NCBI RefSeq assembly: GCF_001461035.1
Contig: NZ_LNAM01000175.1
Location: forward strand, 1-64,000
Direction of reading: 5' to 3'
Source: Acetivibrio ethanolgignens
GTDB lineage: Bacteria; Bacillota; Clostridia; Lachnospirales; Lachnospiraceae
DNA: 64,000 bases
Position numbers and translations under genes: made by a program. Below are positions 43,037-53,047 of the stretch, piece after piece. Below the pieces are notes generated by a model, which worked only from the letters and a program-made list of their open reading frames with translations, was not told where the DNA came from and searched no databases. Position 1 is the first letter of the stretch. The number at the start of each line of letters is the position of its first letter.

Positions 43037-44166
43037 TGTAAAAGCTTCCACAGTGTTGGTTCAAAATGAAATTCTTTCATCAAGGCCTTTGCCTCATCAA
43101 AACGCTCCTGCCGGTGCTTTCTTGAACCATTGGTTTTTACTGCCCGAATCAGTATATTTTTGGGTGTATGGCTTAAATCCACAAATTCCAAAAGCTGGGT
43201 TTTATAGCCACAGACCTCCAGAAGATTAGCCCGGATAGCATCGGTCATCAAGGCTGCAGTTCTCTCCTTAATAATCCCATATCGTGTCAGAATTGATAAA
43301 TTCTCACTTTCCATCTGTCCACACAGCTCATGCTGGCAGCATGGAACGGAAATAATCATTTTTGCATCCCAGCATACCGCATTATATAAGGCAAAATCTG
43401 TTGCCGTATCACAGGCATGAAGGGTAATCACCATATCTACCGGTTCCTTTGTCCTATATCCATTGATATCTCCTACTTCAAAATACAGATTTTCATACTG
43501 GTACTTTTTCGCTGCAGCATTACACTTTTCAATGACGTCTGCCTTTAAATCCAAACCGATTATAGAAACCTCAAGTCCTCTTACTTCCGTCAGATAATAG
43601 TAGATAACAAAGGTAAGATAGGACTTGCCACAGCCAAAATCAATAATGTGAAGCTTTGTAAGCCCAGCCTTTTCCACCGCATCATCAATAATTTCAATAA
43701 ACCTGTTAATCTGCTTGTATTTATCATACATAGCATTTACGACCTTGCCATCTTTGGTAAATACACCCATATCCACCAGCGGAGGTACCATACCCTCTTC
43801 TATCAGGTAGTTTTTTCTGCGGTTATGCTCTGTTACTGTCTTTACTGCATTCTTTGCCTGCTTCCGGTTAAAGAACAGCTTTCCCTTTTTCGATATTTTC
43901 ATGCTGTACTCATAGCTCTCGCCCCAGAAGTTCACCTGGCGAAAGCCCTCTAAAAGCCGTTCTTCGCAATAGTCAGCTACCTCTTCCTCTCTCAAATTAT
44001 CATGAAAAACCTGCTTTTCTGTCTGTTTTTCTGCCTGAAAGCCCTTCTCTTTCTTTATAAGGGTAATTCTCCGATATGGGTATTCCTTGTTCCGCATATC
44101 ACTGAAAACTGCCTTTTTCAAGCCATCAGAAAGGATTTCCTCTATATAGCCTTTGATATTTTCCAT
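43012..44166 (-). CDS. SAM-dependent methyltransferase (Methyltransf_32-like)
   Basis: 384 residues. The SAM-binding motif is IIDFGCGKSYLTFVIYYYL at about 180-200; SVPCCQHEL is a likely catalytic-site segment shared with the PF13679 group. The N-terminal about 150 residues are an unassigned basic region, suggesting an RNA or protein substrate. The frame opens at 44322; AGAGGAGATAT-ATG fixes the start at 44166. Substrate is unknown. Confidence 0.8.
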   Translation of the reverse strand: MENIKGYIEEILSDGLKKAVFSDMRNKEYPYRRITLIKKEKGFQAEKQTEKQVFHDNLREEEVADYCEERLLEGFRQVNFWGESYEYSMKISKKGKLFFNRKQAKNAVKTVTEHNRRKNYLIEEGMVPPLVDMGVFTKDGKVVNAMYDKYKQINRFIEIIDDAVEKAGLTKLHIIDFGCGKSYLTFVIYYYLTEVRGLEVSIIGLDLKADVIEKCNAAAKKYQYENLYFEVGDINGYRTKEPVDMVITLHACDTATDFALYNAVCWDAKMIISVPCCQHELCGQMESENLSILTRYGIIKERTAALMTDAIRANLLEVCGYKTQLLEFVDLSHTPKNILIRAVKTNGSRKHRQERFDEAKALMKEFHFEPTLWKLLQEKIKETI

Positions 44167-44278
44167 ATATCTCCTCTTTTCTTTATTTTCTCTAAGCTCT
44201 ACTATATTATCATCCCATTGTTTTCCATTATATTTTAACATTATTATACCATCGAAGGTAGGCATAAAAAAGAAATAA

Positions 44279-44307
44279 TTGAAATTTTTTCCTATTTGTG
44301 GTAGAAT
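44279..44307 (+). promoter_or_regulatory. SigA-type promoter of the cold-shock gene
   Basis: TTGAAA (44279-44284), a 17-bp spacer and TAGAAT (44302-44307). Transcription from about 44314 gives a leader of about 44 nt, much shorter than the E. coli cspA thermosensor leader. Confidence 0.65.
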
Positions 44308-44357
44308 ATGACTTGTGGTCATGCATCACTGATACGAAAATGGAGGAGGTTTTTCTC

Positions 44358-44558
44358 ATGAGAGGAACAGTAAAATGGTTTAACGCAAAGAAGGGGTTTG
44401 GATTTATTTCTGATGCCGATGGTAATGACGTATTCGTTCACTTTTCTGCCCTGCAGATGGACGGCTTCAAGGTACTGGAAGATAATGAAGAGGTTGAATT
44501 TGATATAGTAGATGGAGCCAAAGGCCCACAGGCAGCTAACGTAGTACGCCTGGCTTAA
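44358..44558 (+). CDS. csp: Cold-shock protein (CspA family)
   Basis: 66 residues with both RNA-binding motifs, KGFGFI and VFVHFS. It is an RNA chaperone. The frame opens at 44298, upstream of the promoter's start, so the ATG at 44358 behind GGAGGAGG is correct. Confidence 0.96.
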   Translation: MRGTVKWFNAKKGFGFISDADGNDVFVHFSALQMDGFKVLEDNEEVEFDIVDGAKGPQAANVVRLA

Positions 44559-44575
44559 TAAAACCAGAACACTTA

Positions 44576-44620
44576 AAAACCGCCGACAGATAGTTACTCT
44601 GTCAGCGGTTTTCCTTTTAC
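44576..44620 (+). terminator. Terminator after csp
   Basis: AAAACCGCCGACAGA and TCTGTCAGCGGTTTT pair with one mismatch around a 7-base loop, followed by CCTTTT. Nothing coding is seen from here to 44714. Confidence 0.85.
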
Positions 44621-44714
44621 CGTCATCACTAAGCGTGATTCCTGTGAATACAAGGACTCCATTGCCAGACAGAGTTAATCTGCATAATCGGGCATCCAGG
44701 CTTGGAAGTAGAAA

Positions 44715-45518
44715 TCAAATAAATTTTTCAATCACACAGGCAATTCCATCTTCATCATTTGACAGAGTTATAAAATCTGCTACTGCCTTTACTTCCGGCT
44801 GGGCATTTGCCATCGCCACTCCAAGTCCGGCATAGCGAATCATGGAAATATCATTAAAACCATCTCCACAGCATATCATCTGCTTTCTGGAATAGTGAAG
44901 CTGCTCTAAAAGCTTACTTAAGGAATATGCTTTGTCAATGTTTGGCGGCATGATTTCTATAAAAAATGGTTCAGAACGGAAAATATTTAAGTCTTCGCCA
45001 AACTGCTCCTTAAGCTTCTCTACGATGCTTTCCATACGTTCCGGCTCTCCTGTTAAAAGGAACTTATTCACAGGAAAATCAATAGCTTCTACAAAGTTCT
45101 CCGGCTTCCAATAAGGAATTTTATTAATTTCCTGCTCCTTCTCAATATATGGATCAGGATCACTTCCCAGCACAATTTTATCATCCGTATAGGTAACAAT
45201 GCCTGTCCCGTATTGTCTTGATGCCTCATATATCTCCGGAATCAATTCCTTAGGAATTACTGCATTATAAACAAGCCGCCCATTTTCTATATTAATAATT
45301 TTACCTCCATTAAAGGATAAAATATAACCGCCGTGCTTGTCCAGACAAAGCTCCCTCGCCAGCGGCATAATCCCCGGTGTCGGCCGCCCAGAGGCTAATA
45401 CTACACGGACACCCTCCTTCTGTATTCGAAAAAGAGCTTCCTTTGTTTTGGGACTAATTTCTTTTTGGGAATTGGTCAAGGTTCCATCCAAATCCAGTAC
45501 AATCAGCTCATATGCCAT
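44715..45518 (-). CDS. Cof-type HAD-IIB phosphatase
   Basis: 267 residues. HAD motif I is VLDLDGTLTNSQKEIS; motif IV is CCGDGFNDISMIRYAG, followed by GVAMANAQPEVKAVAD. A C2B cap domain lies between. It is probably a sugar-phosphate or cofactor phosphatase of broad specificity. It is followed downstream on the same strand by no gene, and preceded by dgkA. Confidence 0.9.
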   Translation of the reverse strand: MAYELIVLDLDGTLTNSQKEISPKTKEALFRIQKEGVRVVLASGRPTPGIMPLARELCLDKHGGYILSFNGGKIINIENGRLVYNAVIPKELIPEIYEASRQYGTGIVTYTDDKIVLGSDPDPYIEKEQEINKIPYWKPENFVEAIDFPVNKFLLTGEPERMESIVEKLKEQFGEDLNIFRSEPFFIEIMPPNIDKAYSLSKLLEQLHYSRKQMICCGDGFNDISMIRYAGLGVAMANAQPEVKAVADFITLSNDEDGIACVIEKFI

Positions 45519-45539
45519 AGTATTTCCCTCACTTTTCTA

Positions 45540-45914
45540 TTATTTTTTCATCCATTCCACAAGGTAAGGAAGAAACAGAGCTGCCCCCACACAGGCTGCT
45601 CCTATCGCTGCCAGAAGCACCGCTCCTGCCGCTACATCCTTAGCCCATCTGGCAAGCTCCCGGTATTCCTCTGTCACCAGGTCCACCGTGTGCTCTATGG
45701 CTGTATTGACGGCCTCCAAGGCCAATACAATCATACAGCACAAAATTACCAGTATAACCTCCGTCCGACTTACCTGAAAAATCCCACAGGCAAACAATGC
45801 CAGAGTAGCACAGCTAAGCTCTATTTTAAAATTTGTCTCCTTCCGGATGAGCTCACTTATACCGCAAAAAGCGTGGTAAAAGCTTTCCCTGCGGCTTTGT
45901 TTTTTCTTTTTCAT
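45540..45914 (-). CDS. dgkA: Diacylglycerol/undecaprenol kinase
   Basis: 124 residues, three membrane helices. It contains the DgkA signature LALEAVNTAIEHTVDLV, and Gram-positive members phosphorylate undecaprenol. A basic N-terminus (KKKKQSRR) precedes helix 1. AAGGGG precedes the ATG. It lies 13 bp after the PAP2 gene, so a lipid-carrier phosphorylation/dephosphorylation pair is likely. Confidence 0.92.
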   Translation of the reverse strand: MKKKKQSRRESFYHAFCGISELIRKETNFKIELSCATLALFACGIFQVSRTEVILVILCCMIVLALEAVNTAIEHTVDLVTEEYRELARWAKDVAAGAVLLAAIGAACVGAALFLPYLVEWMKK

Positions 45915-45927
45915 CTTGTACGCCCCT

Positions 45928-46734
45928 TTATCCTTCCAGCCTATAATTCATAAAAAGGAAGGTTCCAATACCAAGCATCGCTCCCATCGTAACATCCGAT
46001 GCAAAATGAGCTCCTGCTATGATTCTGCCTATGGCTACCATAAAAATCCATGTGCATACAAACAACCAGAGCCTTAAATCCGGCTGGGCATTTTCCTTAC
46101 GGATGCCCGGCAGATATAGAAGTAAAAGGATGCTGCAGGAATTAAAGGTGTGCCCTGATGGAAAGGAATGATTTCCAGTCAGCCCCTGGGGCAGATACCA
46201 TGGAATAAACTGCGAAAGAGGCTCACTCATATGACGAAAACGCAGTCTTCCCCAGGGCACTTTGATTCCATAGGCAATTACCTGGGCTGCAATAAAATAG
46301 ATTACTGCAAATTTTGCCAGCTGATGTAGAGCTTTTCCTTTATTTTCTGGCATTTTCTGCACAATCAGATAAAACAGAAGCAGAAATATCGGTATTAAAA
46401 TCAGCTGCCAGCGGCTTATCCGGGTCATCCGGTAGATTGGAAGAAGGCTACTTAACACTGCACCTGCCAGACTCCCAAGTCCCCAGAAAACCAACCATCC
46501 AGGATGCTTCTTTTCTTTTTTTAGCTCCTCACAAAAAAGGTACACAGACCCCAGTCCAAGACTTAAGTACATCGGATAGTCCCCTAATACCTCAATAAAT
46601 TTTCCAAATAGATTTTCCTGATTGCAAAGAGTCATGGAAATCCTTAAATCCCAAAAAGCAAATAGTATCATCCCCAGAGCTCCAACCCCATAAAACAGCC
46701 AGACCCAGGTCTTACTTATCCTTATTTTACTCAT
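45928..46734 (-). CDS. PAP2-family membrane phosphatase
   Basis: About 268 residues, six membrane helices. The PAP2 motifs are KVPWGRLRFRHM, SFPSGHT and RIIAGAHFASD. It could dephosphorylate undecaprenyl diphosphate or another lipid phosphate. The open frame starts at 46809, overlapping the hflK promoter region; the ATG at 46734 with GGAGG about 14 bases before is preferred, with some doubt. Confidence 0.88.
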   Translation of the reverse strand: MSKIRISKTWVWLFYGVGALGMILFAFWDLRISMTLCNQENLFGKFIEVLGDYPMYLSLGLGSVYLFCEELKKEKKHPGWLVFWGLGSLAGAVLSSLLPIYRMTRISRWQLILIPIFLLLFYLIVQKMPENKGKALHQLAKFAVIYFIAAQVIAYGIKVPWGRLRFRHMSEPLSQFIPWYLPQGLTGNHSFPSGHTFNSCSILLLLYLPGIRKENAQPDLRLWLFVCTWIFMVAIGRIIAGAHFASDVTMGAMLGIGTFLFMNYRLEG

Positions 46735-46803
46735 ACCGTTACCTATCCCTCCAATATTGTCATGCTTTATTATATCAAAATTTCCATCCTTTGCAACTAC
46801 AGA

Positions 46804-46832
46804 TTGCATTCCCTATCTCACTTTGTTATAAT
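46804..46832 (+). promoter_or_regulatory. Promoter of hflKC
   Basis: TTGCAT (46804-46809), a 17-bp spacer and a perfect TATAAT (46827-46832), 32 bp before the hflK ATG. Confidence 0.65.
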
Positions 46833-46864
46833 TTTATTTATACAAATGAAAGGGGGTTTTCTTT

Positions 46865-47869
46865 ATGGAAACTACACAGGAGTTTACTCCGCAAAAAAAG
46901 CCCGGTATTTTTAAACATGTAAAAATAGCTTTTCTTGCTTTTTTTGCCATTTTATTTATTATTGTCTGTCTGTTCAATTCCTTTTATACCTTAAAGGATC
47001 AGGAGCAGGCCGTTGTGACTACCTTTGGTGTTCCACAGACAGTCACAACCTCCGGTATGCACTTCAAAATACCATTTATCCAACAGATACATAAGCTTCC
47101 AACTGCTATCATGGGCTTTGCTATCGGCTATAGACCGGAAAGTGGAGAAAGCATTGATGATGAATCCCTTATGATTACAAACGATTATAACTTTGTGAAC
47201 GTAGATTTTTACATTGAATACCGGATTGGAGACCCTGTAAAATACCTTTACAACTCCTCTTCTCCGCAGATGATATTAAAGGCCCTTGCCATGAGCTACA
47301 TCCGTGATACCATCGGCCTTTATAAGGTGGATGACGTTATTACCACCGGGAAAAATGAAATTCAGGCTGAAATTAAGGAAAAGCTCATTAAGCGTCTGGA
47401 GGAGGAAGACCTGGGAATCCAGCTGGTAAATATCACAATTCAGGATGCAGAGCCACCAACTGCTGAGGTTTCCGATGCCTTCAAGGCCGTAGAAACTGCC
47501 AAACAGCAAAAGGAAACGGCTATCAACAAGGCTACCAAGTACAAAAATGAGCAGCTCCCTGCTGCTGAAGCAAAAATTGATAAAATCTTAAAGGAGGCCG
47601 AAGCCAAAAAAAGTGCCCGCATTAATGAGGCAACCGGTCAGGTAGCCCGTTTTGAAGAGCTTTACAATGAATATAAAAAGTATCCGCTGATTACCAAGCA
47701 GCGAATGTTCTATGAGACCATGGAGAAAATTCTACCTGACTTAAAGGTAGTCATTGACAATGGCGACGGCACCACCCAGACCGTTATTCTGGATAACTTC
47801 TTAGGCAGCATGGTACAAAATCAGGCAACGGCACAAACAGAAACCAAAACAGAAGGGGAGGGAAACTGA
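46865..47869 (+). CDS. hflK: HflK-like SPFH membrane protein
   Basis: 334 residues. One N-terminal membrane helix (AFLAFFAILFIIVCLFNSFYTL) is followed by the band-7/SPFH domain starting KDQEQAVVTTFG. A long Ala/Glu/Lys coiled coil occupies about 215-265. With HflC it forms a membrane cage that modulates FtsH in E. coli; here the partner is unproven. Its stop overlaps the hflC start (TGATG). Confidence 0.9.
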   Translation: METTQEFTPQKKPGIFKHVKIAFLAFFAILFIIVCLFNSFYTLKDQEQAVVTTFGVPQTVTTSGMHFKIPFIQQIHKLPTAIMGFAIGYRPESGESIDDESLMITNDYNFVNVDFYIEYRIGDPVKYLYNSSSPQMILKALAMSYIRDTIGLYKVDDVITTGKNEIQAEIKEKLIKRLEEEDLGIQLVNITIQDAEPPTAEVSDAFKAVETAKQQKETAINKATKYKNEQLPAAEAKIDKILKEAEAKKSARINEATGQVARFEELYNEYKKYPLITKQRMFYETMEKILPDLKVVIDNGDGTTQTVILDNFLGSMVQNQATAQTETKTEGEGN

Positions 47870-48750
47870 TGAAAAAAAGAAAAATAGTATCCGGAATTCT
47901 TCTGCCCTTTGCGGCACTTCTTTTAGTCATTTTGCTGGGAAGCTCTATGGTAGTAACCCGGCAGGATGAATACAAAATTATCCGTGAATTTGGAAAGATT
48001 GTAAAAATTGTAAATACCGCCGGACTTTCCTTTAAGGTACCTTTTATCCAGTCAACCCAGTCTCTTCCAAAGAATGTCCAGCTGTATGACCTGCCGATTT
48101 CTGATGTCATTACCAAGGACAAAAAAACTATGGTCTGCGACAGCTTTGTTCTCTGGAGAATCACTGATGTACAGAAATTTGTCCGTTCCTTAAATGGTCA
48201 GGTAGGGAATGCGGAATCCCGTATCAATACTATTGTATACAATTCAATTAAAAACGTAATCAGTAGTATGGCCCAGGCTGATGTTATCAGCGGCAGGGAT
48301 GGCGAATTATCGGAAGCAATCCAAAGGAATATCGGAGCAACACCGGAGCAGTATGGTATTGAACTGACAGCAGTGGAAACTAAGCATCTGGACTTACCTG
48401 ATGCCAACAAGACCGCAGTTTATGAGCGAATGATTTCCGAGCGTAACAATATCGCTGCCCAGTACGAGGCTGAGGGTAATTCAGAGGCTAAAAAAATAAA
48501 AACCGACACTGATACCTCCATTGAAGTAAAAGTATCCGAAGCAGAGGCACAGGCCGAGAAAATCATTGCTGAAGGCGAGTCTGAATATATGAAAATTCTT
48601 TCTAAAGCCTATAACAGCAAGGATAAGGCTGATTTTTACACCTTTGTCCGTTCTCTCGATGCAGCTAAGGCTACTATGACCGGTGATAACAAGACTTTGA
48701 TTCTTTCCAAGGATTCGCCGATTACACAGATTTTTACTACAATAGAATAA
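47869..48750 (+). CDS. hflC: HflC-like SPFH membrane protein
   Basis: 293 residues. An N-terminal helix (GILLPFAALLLVILLGSSMVV) is followed by an SPFH domain (RQDEYKIIREFGKIVKIV) and coiled coil EAEAQAEKIIAEGESEYMK. Translationally coupled to hflK by one shared base. Confidence 0.92.
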   Translation: MKKRKIVSGILLPFAALLLVILLGSSMVVTRQDEYKIIREFGKIVKIVNTAGLSFKVPFIQSTQSLPKNVQLYDLPISDVITKDKKTMVCDSFVLWRITDVQKFVRSLNGQVGNAESRINTIVYNSIKNVISSMAQADVISGRDGELSEAIQRNIGATPEQYGIELTAVETKHLDLPDANKTAVYERMISERNNIAAQYEAEGNSEAKKIKTDTDTSIEVKVSEAEAQAEKIIAEGESEYMKILSKAYNSKDKADFYTFVRSLDAAKATMTGDNKTLILSKDSPITQIFTTIE

Positions 48751-48763
48751 GCTTTACCAATAG

Positions 48764-48808
48764 AAAAAACAGCAGGAGCTGTAAATCACAGCCCCTGCTG
48801 TTTTTTCT
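48764..48808. terminator. Bidirectional terminator, hflC / purH
   Basis: AAAAAACAGCAGG-GCTGT pairs with ACAGC-CCTGCTGTTTTTT, with one small mismatch and T tails both ways. Confidence 0.9.
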
Positions 48809-48823
48809 AATATCTGTCTTTTC

Positions 48824-50377
48824 TTAATGTCTGAAATGTCTCATACCGGTAAATACCATTGCAATTCCATATTCGTTACATTTTTTAATGGAATCCTCGT
48901 CACGGATAGAGCCCCCCGGCTGAATAATTGCAGTAATTCCAGCCTCATGAGCTGCTTCTACGCAGTCATCAAATGGGAAAAAGGCGTCAGAGGCCAGTAC
49001 ACAGCCCCTGGTTGCATCCTTTCCAATCAGCTCAGCAGCATGGTCAAAGCACTGCTTTGCAGCCCAGATACGATTTACCTGTCCAGGTCCGATACCAACA
49101 GTCTGTTTATCCTTTGCAATCGCAATCCCATTGGATTTTACATATTTTACAACTCTCCATGCAAACCGCATATCCTCCATTTCCTTCTCACTTGGAGCCC
49201 GGTCTGTCACAATCTTTAATTCCTCTTCCTTTAACAGCTTGCTGTCGATGGTCTGTACAATCAATCCGCCATTTACCTTCTTTAAGTCATAGGCATGCTC
49301 ATTCTGAGGAACCTCAATGCCCGGAAGCTCCAGTACACGGAGATTCTTTTTCGTACAAAGGATTTCCAAAGCCTCCTTTTCATAAGAAGGAGCTACGATA
49401 ACCTCCAGGAAAATCTTATCCATCTCTTCAGCAGCTTCCTTTGTTACCTCACGGTTTACAACTACAATACCACCAAAGATAGATACCTTATCTGCCTGGA
49501 AGGCCTTAGTCCATGCATCAAAGATATTTTCGGCACTGCCAACACCACAAGGATTTCCATGCTTGCAGGCTACTACCGTAGGCTCAGTAAATTCCTTTAG
49601 CAGCTCCAGAGCACCATTCGTATCGTTAATATTGTTGAAGGACAATTCCTTTCCATTTAACTGCTTTGCATCCACTAAGGAGCCTGTCTTCTTTCCAATC
49701 TCACGATAGAAGGCCGCCTGCTGATGAGGATTCTCACCATACCGCATATCCTGCACCTTTTCAAAGGTCATCGTAAGCGTTTCCGGAAGGCTGTAGTCCT
49801 CTCTTTCCTTCTTTAAATAATCTGCAATCATCGTATCATAATTTGAGGTATGCATAAACACCTTCTGCATCAGATAAAACTTGGTATCCAGAGAAACCTC
49901 TTTATTTTCCTTTAACTCAGAAAGAACAGTTTCATAATCTGCCGGGTCAACTACAACAGTAACATCCTGGTAGTTTTTAGCTGCAGAGCGGAGCATGGTA
50001 GGTCCTCCGATATCAATGTTTTCTACTGCCTCAGCCCGGGTAACACCATCCTTTAAGATGGTTGCCTTAAAAGGATACAGGTTTACAACTACCATATCAA
50101 TTGTCTCAATATTTAAATCTGCCAGCTGCTTCATATGCTCCGGCTTGCTTCTCATGGCCAGAAGTCCGGCATGTACCATTGGATGCAGGGTCTTTACACG
50201 TCCGTCCAAACACTCCGGAAAGCCTGTCAGCTCGGAAATTTCAATGGCAGCAATACCTTCTTCCTTTAATTTTCCATAGGTTCCACCGGTAGAAATAATC
50301 TCTACTCCAAGCTTGGTAAGCTCCTTTGCAAATTCAACAATTCCTGTTTTGTCAGATACGCTGATTAATGCTCTCAT
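48824..50377 (-). CDS. purH: Bifunctional AICAR formyltransferase / IMP cyclohydrolase
   Basis: 517 residues, last two steps to IMP; uses 10-formyl-THF, linking it to the folate genes in this window. The MGS-like IMP cyclohydrolase begins [17 protein letters not shown]; the formyltransferase part has [23 protein letters not shown] and SDAFFPFDD. The frame starts at 50425, but AAAGGAG sets the ATG at 50377. Confidence 0.96.
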   Translation of the reverse strand: MRALISVSDKTGIVEFAKELTKLGVEIISTGGTYGKLKEEGIAAIEISELTGFPECLDGRVKTLHPMVHAGLLAMRSKPEHMKQLADLNIETIDMVVVNLYPFKATILKDGVTRAEAVENIDIGGPTMLRSAAKNYQDVTVVVDPADYETVLSELKENKEVSLDTKFYLMQKVFMHTSNYDTMIADYLKKEREDYSLPETLTMTFEKVQDMRYGENPHQQAAFYREIGKKTGSLVDAKQLNGKELSFNNINDTNGALELLKEFTEPTVVACKHGNPCGVGSAENIFDAWTKAFQADKVSIFGGIVVVNREVTKEAAEEMDKIFLEVIVAPSYEKEALEILCTKKNLRVLELPGIEVPQNEHAYDLKKVNGGLIVQTIDSKLLKEEELKIVTDRAPSEKEMEDMRFAWRVVKYVKSNGIAIAKDKQTVGIGPGQVNRIWAAKQCFDHAAELIGKDATRGCVLASDAFFPFDDCVEAAHEAGITAIIQPGGSIRDEDSIKKCNEYGIAMVFTGMRHFRH

Positions 50378-50440
50378 ATTATTCTCCTTTTCTGTAAACA
50401 TAAAGAAAACCGCCTGGTACATCACACAGTCTATTCATCT

Positions 50441-52432
50441 TTATTTCGTGAGAAGCATCATTATTTCATTGCTTCGTGCAATAAACTTAGTCATAGCCTC
50501 TGCATCCAGTGGTCTGTGGCTTAACATAGCCAGGTCATAGAGCTGGTTACAAATCATATCTGTATGATTACCCTCTTTATTTGCCAGGATATACTGAACC
50601 AGGGCATTATTTGCATTCAGCACCAGAGTTTCACCACTACCACCAAACATAGCCGGGTCAAAGCCTCCACCCATGGAATACATCCGCATCATATCCTGCA
50701 TACGTCTGCTTTCCTCAGACAGAGTAATCATAGAAGAAACCTCTGCATTTTTCAGCTTTTCTACCTTAACTGTCAGATTTTCCTTACCCAGAGCCTTTTT
50801 AAAGATTTCTGTCAAGGCATCGGTATCCGCCTTTAACTCCTCCTCTGGAATCTCCTCCTTAAAGGTATCGGTAATGTCTGCATCAATTCTCTGGAAACGT
50901 ACCTTTAAATCACCCTGCTCTAACTGGGTAATAAATGGCTGGTCAATGTTGTGTGTCAGAATCAGTGCATCAATGCCCTCTTCCTTAAACATATTGATAT
51001 ACTGACTCTGCTGCTGTAAGTCGGTCACATAATATACAATGTCCTTTTCCTTTGCAGCCTCGACATACTCTGGCAGAGTAATATATTTTTCCTCCAGATT
51101 TTTAAAGATAATGAAATCCTTCATCTTTTCACGGAACTTATCATCCTTTAAGCAACCATACTTGATAAATGGACTGATATCATCCCAGTATTTTTCATAA
51201 TTTTCCCGGTCTACCTTGTACATGCCAGACAGCTTGTCAGCTACCTTCTTCGTAATATAATCGGAAATCTTCTTCACAAAGCCGTCATTCTGCAGAGCAC
51301 TTCTGGATACATTTAACGGTAAATCCGGACAGTCAATAACACCCTTTAACAGCATCAGAAATTCCGGAATAACTTCCTTAATATTATCTGCGATAAATAC
51401 CTGGTTGTTATACAGCTTAATAACGCCCTCCAGATTATCATATTCTGTATTCAGCTTAGGGAAATATAAAATACCCTTTAAGTTAAACGGATAATCCATA
51501 TTCAGATGAATCCAGAATAAAGGCTCTTTATAGTCGTGGAATACATTTCTGTAAAATTCCTTGTACTCTTCTTCGGTACACTCATTTGGATGCTTGTTCC
51601 AAAGTGGTGTGGTATCACTTAAGGATACCGGACGTTTCTTAATCTTAGCCTTTTCCTTCCGTGGAGAAACCTCTACAATCTCCTTTTCTCCATTTTCATT
51701 CTCTTTTTCCTCGGTCTTTGCCTCCTCTACAATATTCTCAATGACCTCGTCGTCCTCACGAATCTCGGAAGCATCAATCGTTTCATACTCTGGCTCTGCA
51801 TTTGCTTTGGAAAGGAAAATCTCTACCGGCATAAAGGAACAGTATTTTTCAATGACCTCACGCATGCGGTATTCATTAGAAAACTCATAGCTGTCCTCAT
51901 TCAGGTATAATACAATTTTAGTACCGATGGAATCCTTATCGCCTTCTTCCATCTCAAACTCAGTACCACCCTCAGACTCCCAGTGTACTGGCTTCGCTCC
52001 GGACTGCCAGGAGAGTGTATCAATGGTAACCTTGTCTGCTACCATGAAAGCAGAATAGAAGCCTAGTCCAAAATGCCCGATAATCTGCTCTTCATTGGCC
52101 TTATCCTTATATTTCTCCAGGAAATCAGCTGCCCCGGAGAAGGCAATCTGATTAATATACTCCTTTACTTCATCTCCCGTCATACCAATACCATTATCGG
52201 TAAAGCTTAAGGTCTTTTCCTCCGGATTTACCTCAACTAAGATCCGGAACTTATTGTCCTCCGGGATTGCATATTCTCCCATCAGCTCAAGCTTCTTCAT
52301 CTTTGTAATCGCATCACAGCCGTTAGAAATCAGCTCTCTAACAAAAATATCATGGTCAGAATACAACCACTTCTTGATAATTGGGAAAATATTTTCAGAA
52401 TTAATGGAAAGACTTCCTTTTTCCATTGCCAT
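50441..52432 (-). CDS. htpG: Molecular chaperone HtpG (Hsp90)
   Basis: 663 residues. The N-terminal GHKL ATPase has ELISNGCDAITKM, DNGIGMT and GHFGLGFYSAFMVAD. An acidic/lysine-rich linker (EEAKTEEKENENGEKE) is near 230-260, followed by middle and C-terminal dimer domains. The usual ISNASDA is ISNGCDA here. AAAAGGAG fixes the ATG at 52432. A CIRCE operator lies directly upstream. Confidence 0.95.
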   Translation of the reverse strand: MAMEKGSLSINSENIFPIIKKWLYSDHDIFVRELISNGCDAITKMKKLELMGEYAIPEDNKFRILVEVNPEEKTLSFTDNGIGMTGDEVKEYINQIAFSGAADFLEKYKDKANEEQIIGHFGLGFYSAFMVADKVTIDTLSWQSGAKPVHWESEGGTEFEMEEGDKDSIGTKIVLYLNEDSYEFSNEYRMREVIEKYCSFMPVEIFLSKANAEPEYETIDASEIREDDEVIENIVEEAKTEEKENENGEKEIVEVSPRKEKAKIKKRPVSLSDTTPLWNKHPNECTEEEYKEFYRNVFHDYKEPLFWIHLNMDYPFNLKGILYFPKLNTEYDNLEGVIKLYNNQVFIADNIKEVIPEFLMLLKGVIDCPDLPLNVSRSALQNDGFVKKISDYITKKVADKLSGMYKVDRENYEKYWDDISPFIKYGCLKDDKFREKMKDFIIFKNLEEKYITLPEYVEAAKEKDIVYYVTDLQQQSQYINMFKEEGIDALILTHNIDQPFITQLEQGDLKVRFQRIDADITDTFKEEIPEEELKADTDALTEIFKKALGKENLTVKVEKLKNAEVSSMITLSEESRRMQDMMRMYSMGGGFDPAMFGGSGETLVLNANNALVQYILANKEGNHTDMICNQLYDLAMLSHRPLDAEAMTKFIARSNEIMMLLTK

Positions 52433-52476
52433 GTTTACCACTCCTTTTCTCATTTACGTTTCTTTCACTAAATCTT

Positions 52477-52505
52477 ATATTAATACGGTTATTTCTAATT
52501 GTCAA
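52477..52505 (-). promoter_or_regulatory. SigA-type promoter of htpG
   Basis: Minus-strand consensus TTGACA (52505-52500), a 17-bp spacer and TAATAT (52482-52477). CIRCE begins 8 bp upstream of the -35. Confidence 0.75.
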
Positions 52506-52512
52506 GAAAAAA

Positions 52513-52539
52513 TTAGCACTCAACTTCATTGAGTGCTAA
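52513..52539. promoter_or_regulatory. CIRCE operator (HrcA binding site)
   Basis: TTAGCACTC-N9-GAGTGCTAA, a perfect match to the CIRCE consensus. It lies between the htpG promoter and the end of the DUF5721 gene. HrcA control of htpG is therefore expected; hrcA itself is not in the window. Confidence 0.95.
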
Positions 52540-52543
52540 TACA

Positions 52544-53044
52544 TTAAGAAATTTCCTCAAAGGCAATTTCATAATGTCTTAAAAATACCTTCAAACTGTC
52601 ATCCCATTCCCGCTCAATGGTTTTATCCAGGGTAAATACCTTAAAAGAGCTCCCGGTAATCAGTTTTACCTCTCCCTTTTCATAGCGGATATTCAAAAAC
52701 AGCCCCTCTATGGAATCAGCCTCTGCTCCACGACCGATCCGCTCCAGAATTTTTCGTACATTCTCCCTGGATAAAAGTAGTATAAGCTTCATACTCTGAG
52801 GAGTTTTTTTCCCTTTAATCAGCTGATACAAAAAAGGTCTCTGCTCTGAAAAGCACATATAATCCGGCTCAGAAAGCTCTAAAAGCTCCTCCCCGGAATA
52901 CCAGTCCTTATTTCTTCTTCCATTGATTACATAGGAACAGCCACATAAAAGCTCTGCCTCTGAAAGCAGAAAGTTATCAAAAACTCTCTTTATCAGAAGC
53001 TTAGCCATAAACTCCTTTACATCCAATATCTTTAGTGCTATCAT
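52544..53044 (-). CDS. DUF5721 family protein
   Basis: 166 residues, no signal or membrane segment. Conserved-looking segments are IALKILDVKEFMAKLLI and CGCSYVINGRRNKDWYS. It follows pyk by 3 bp, so co-transcription is likely. Function is unknown. Confidence 0.8.
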   Translation of the reverse strand: MIALKILDVKEFMAKLLIKRVFDNFLLSEAELLCGCSYVINGRRNKDWYSGEELLELSEPDYMCFSEQRPFLYQLIKGKKTPQSMKLILLLSRENVRKILERIGRGAEADSIEGLFLNIRYEKGEVKLITGSSFKVFTLDKTIEREWDDSLKVFLRHYEIAFEEIS

Positions 53045-53047
53045 CCT

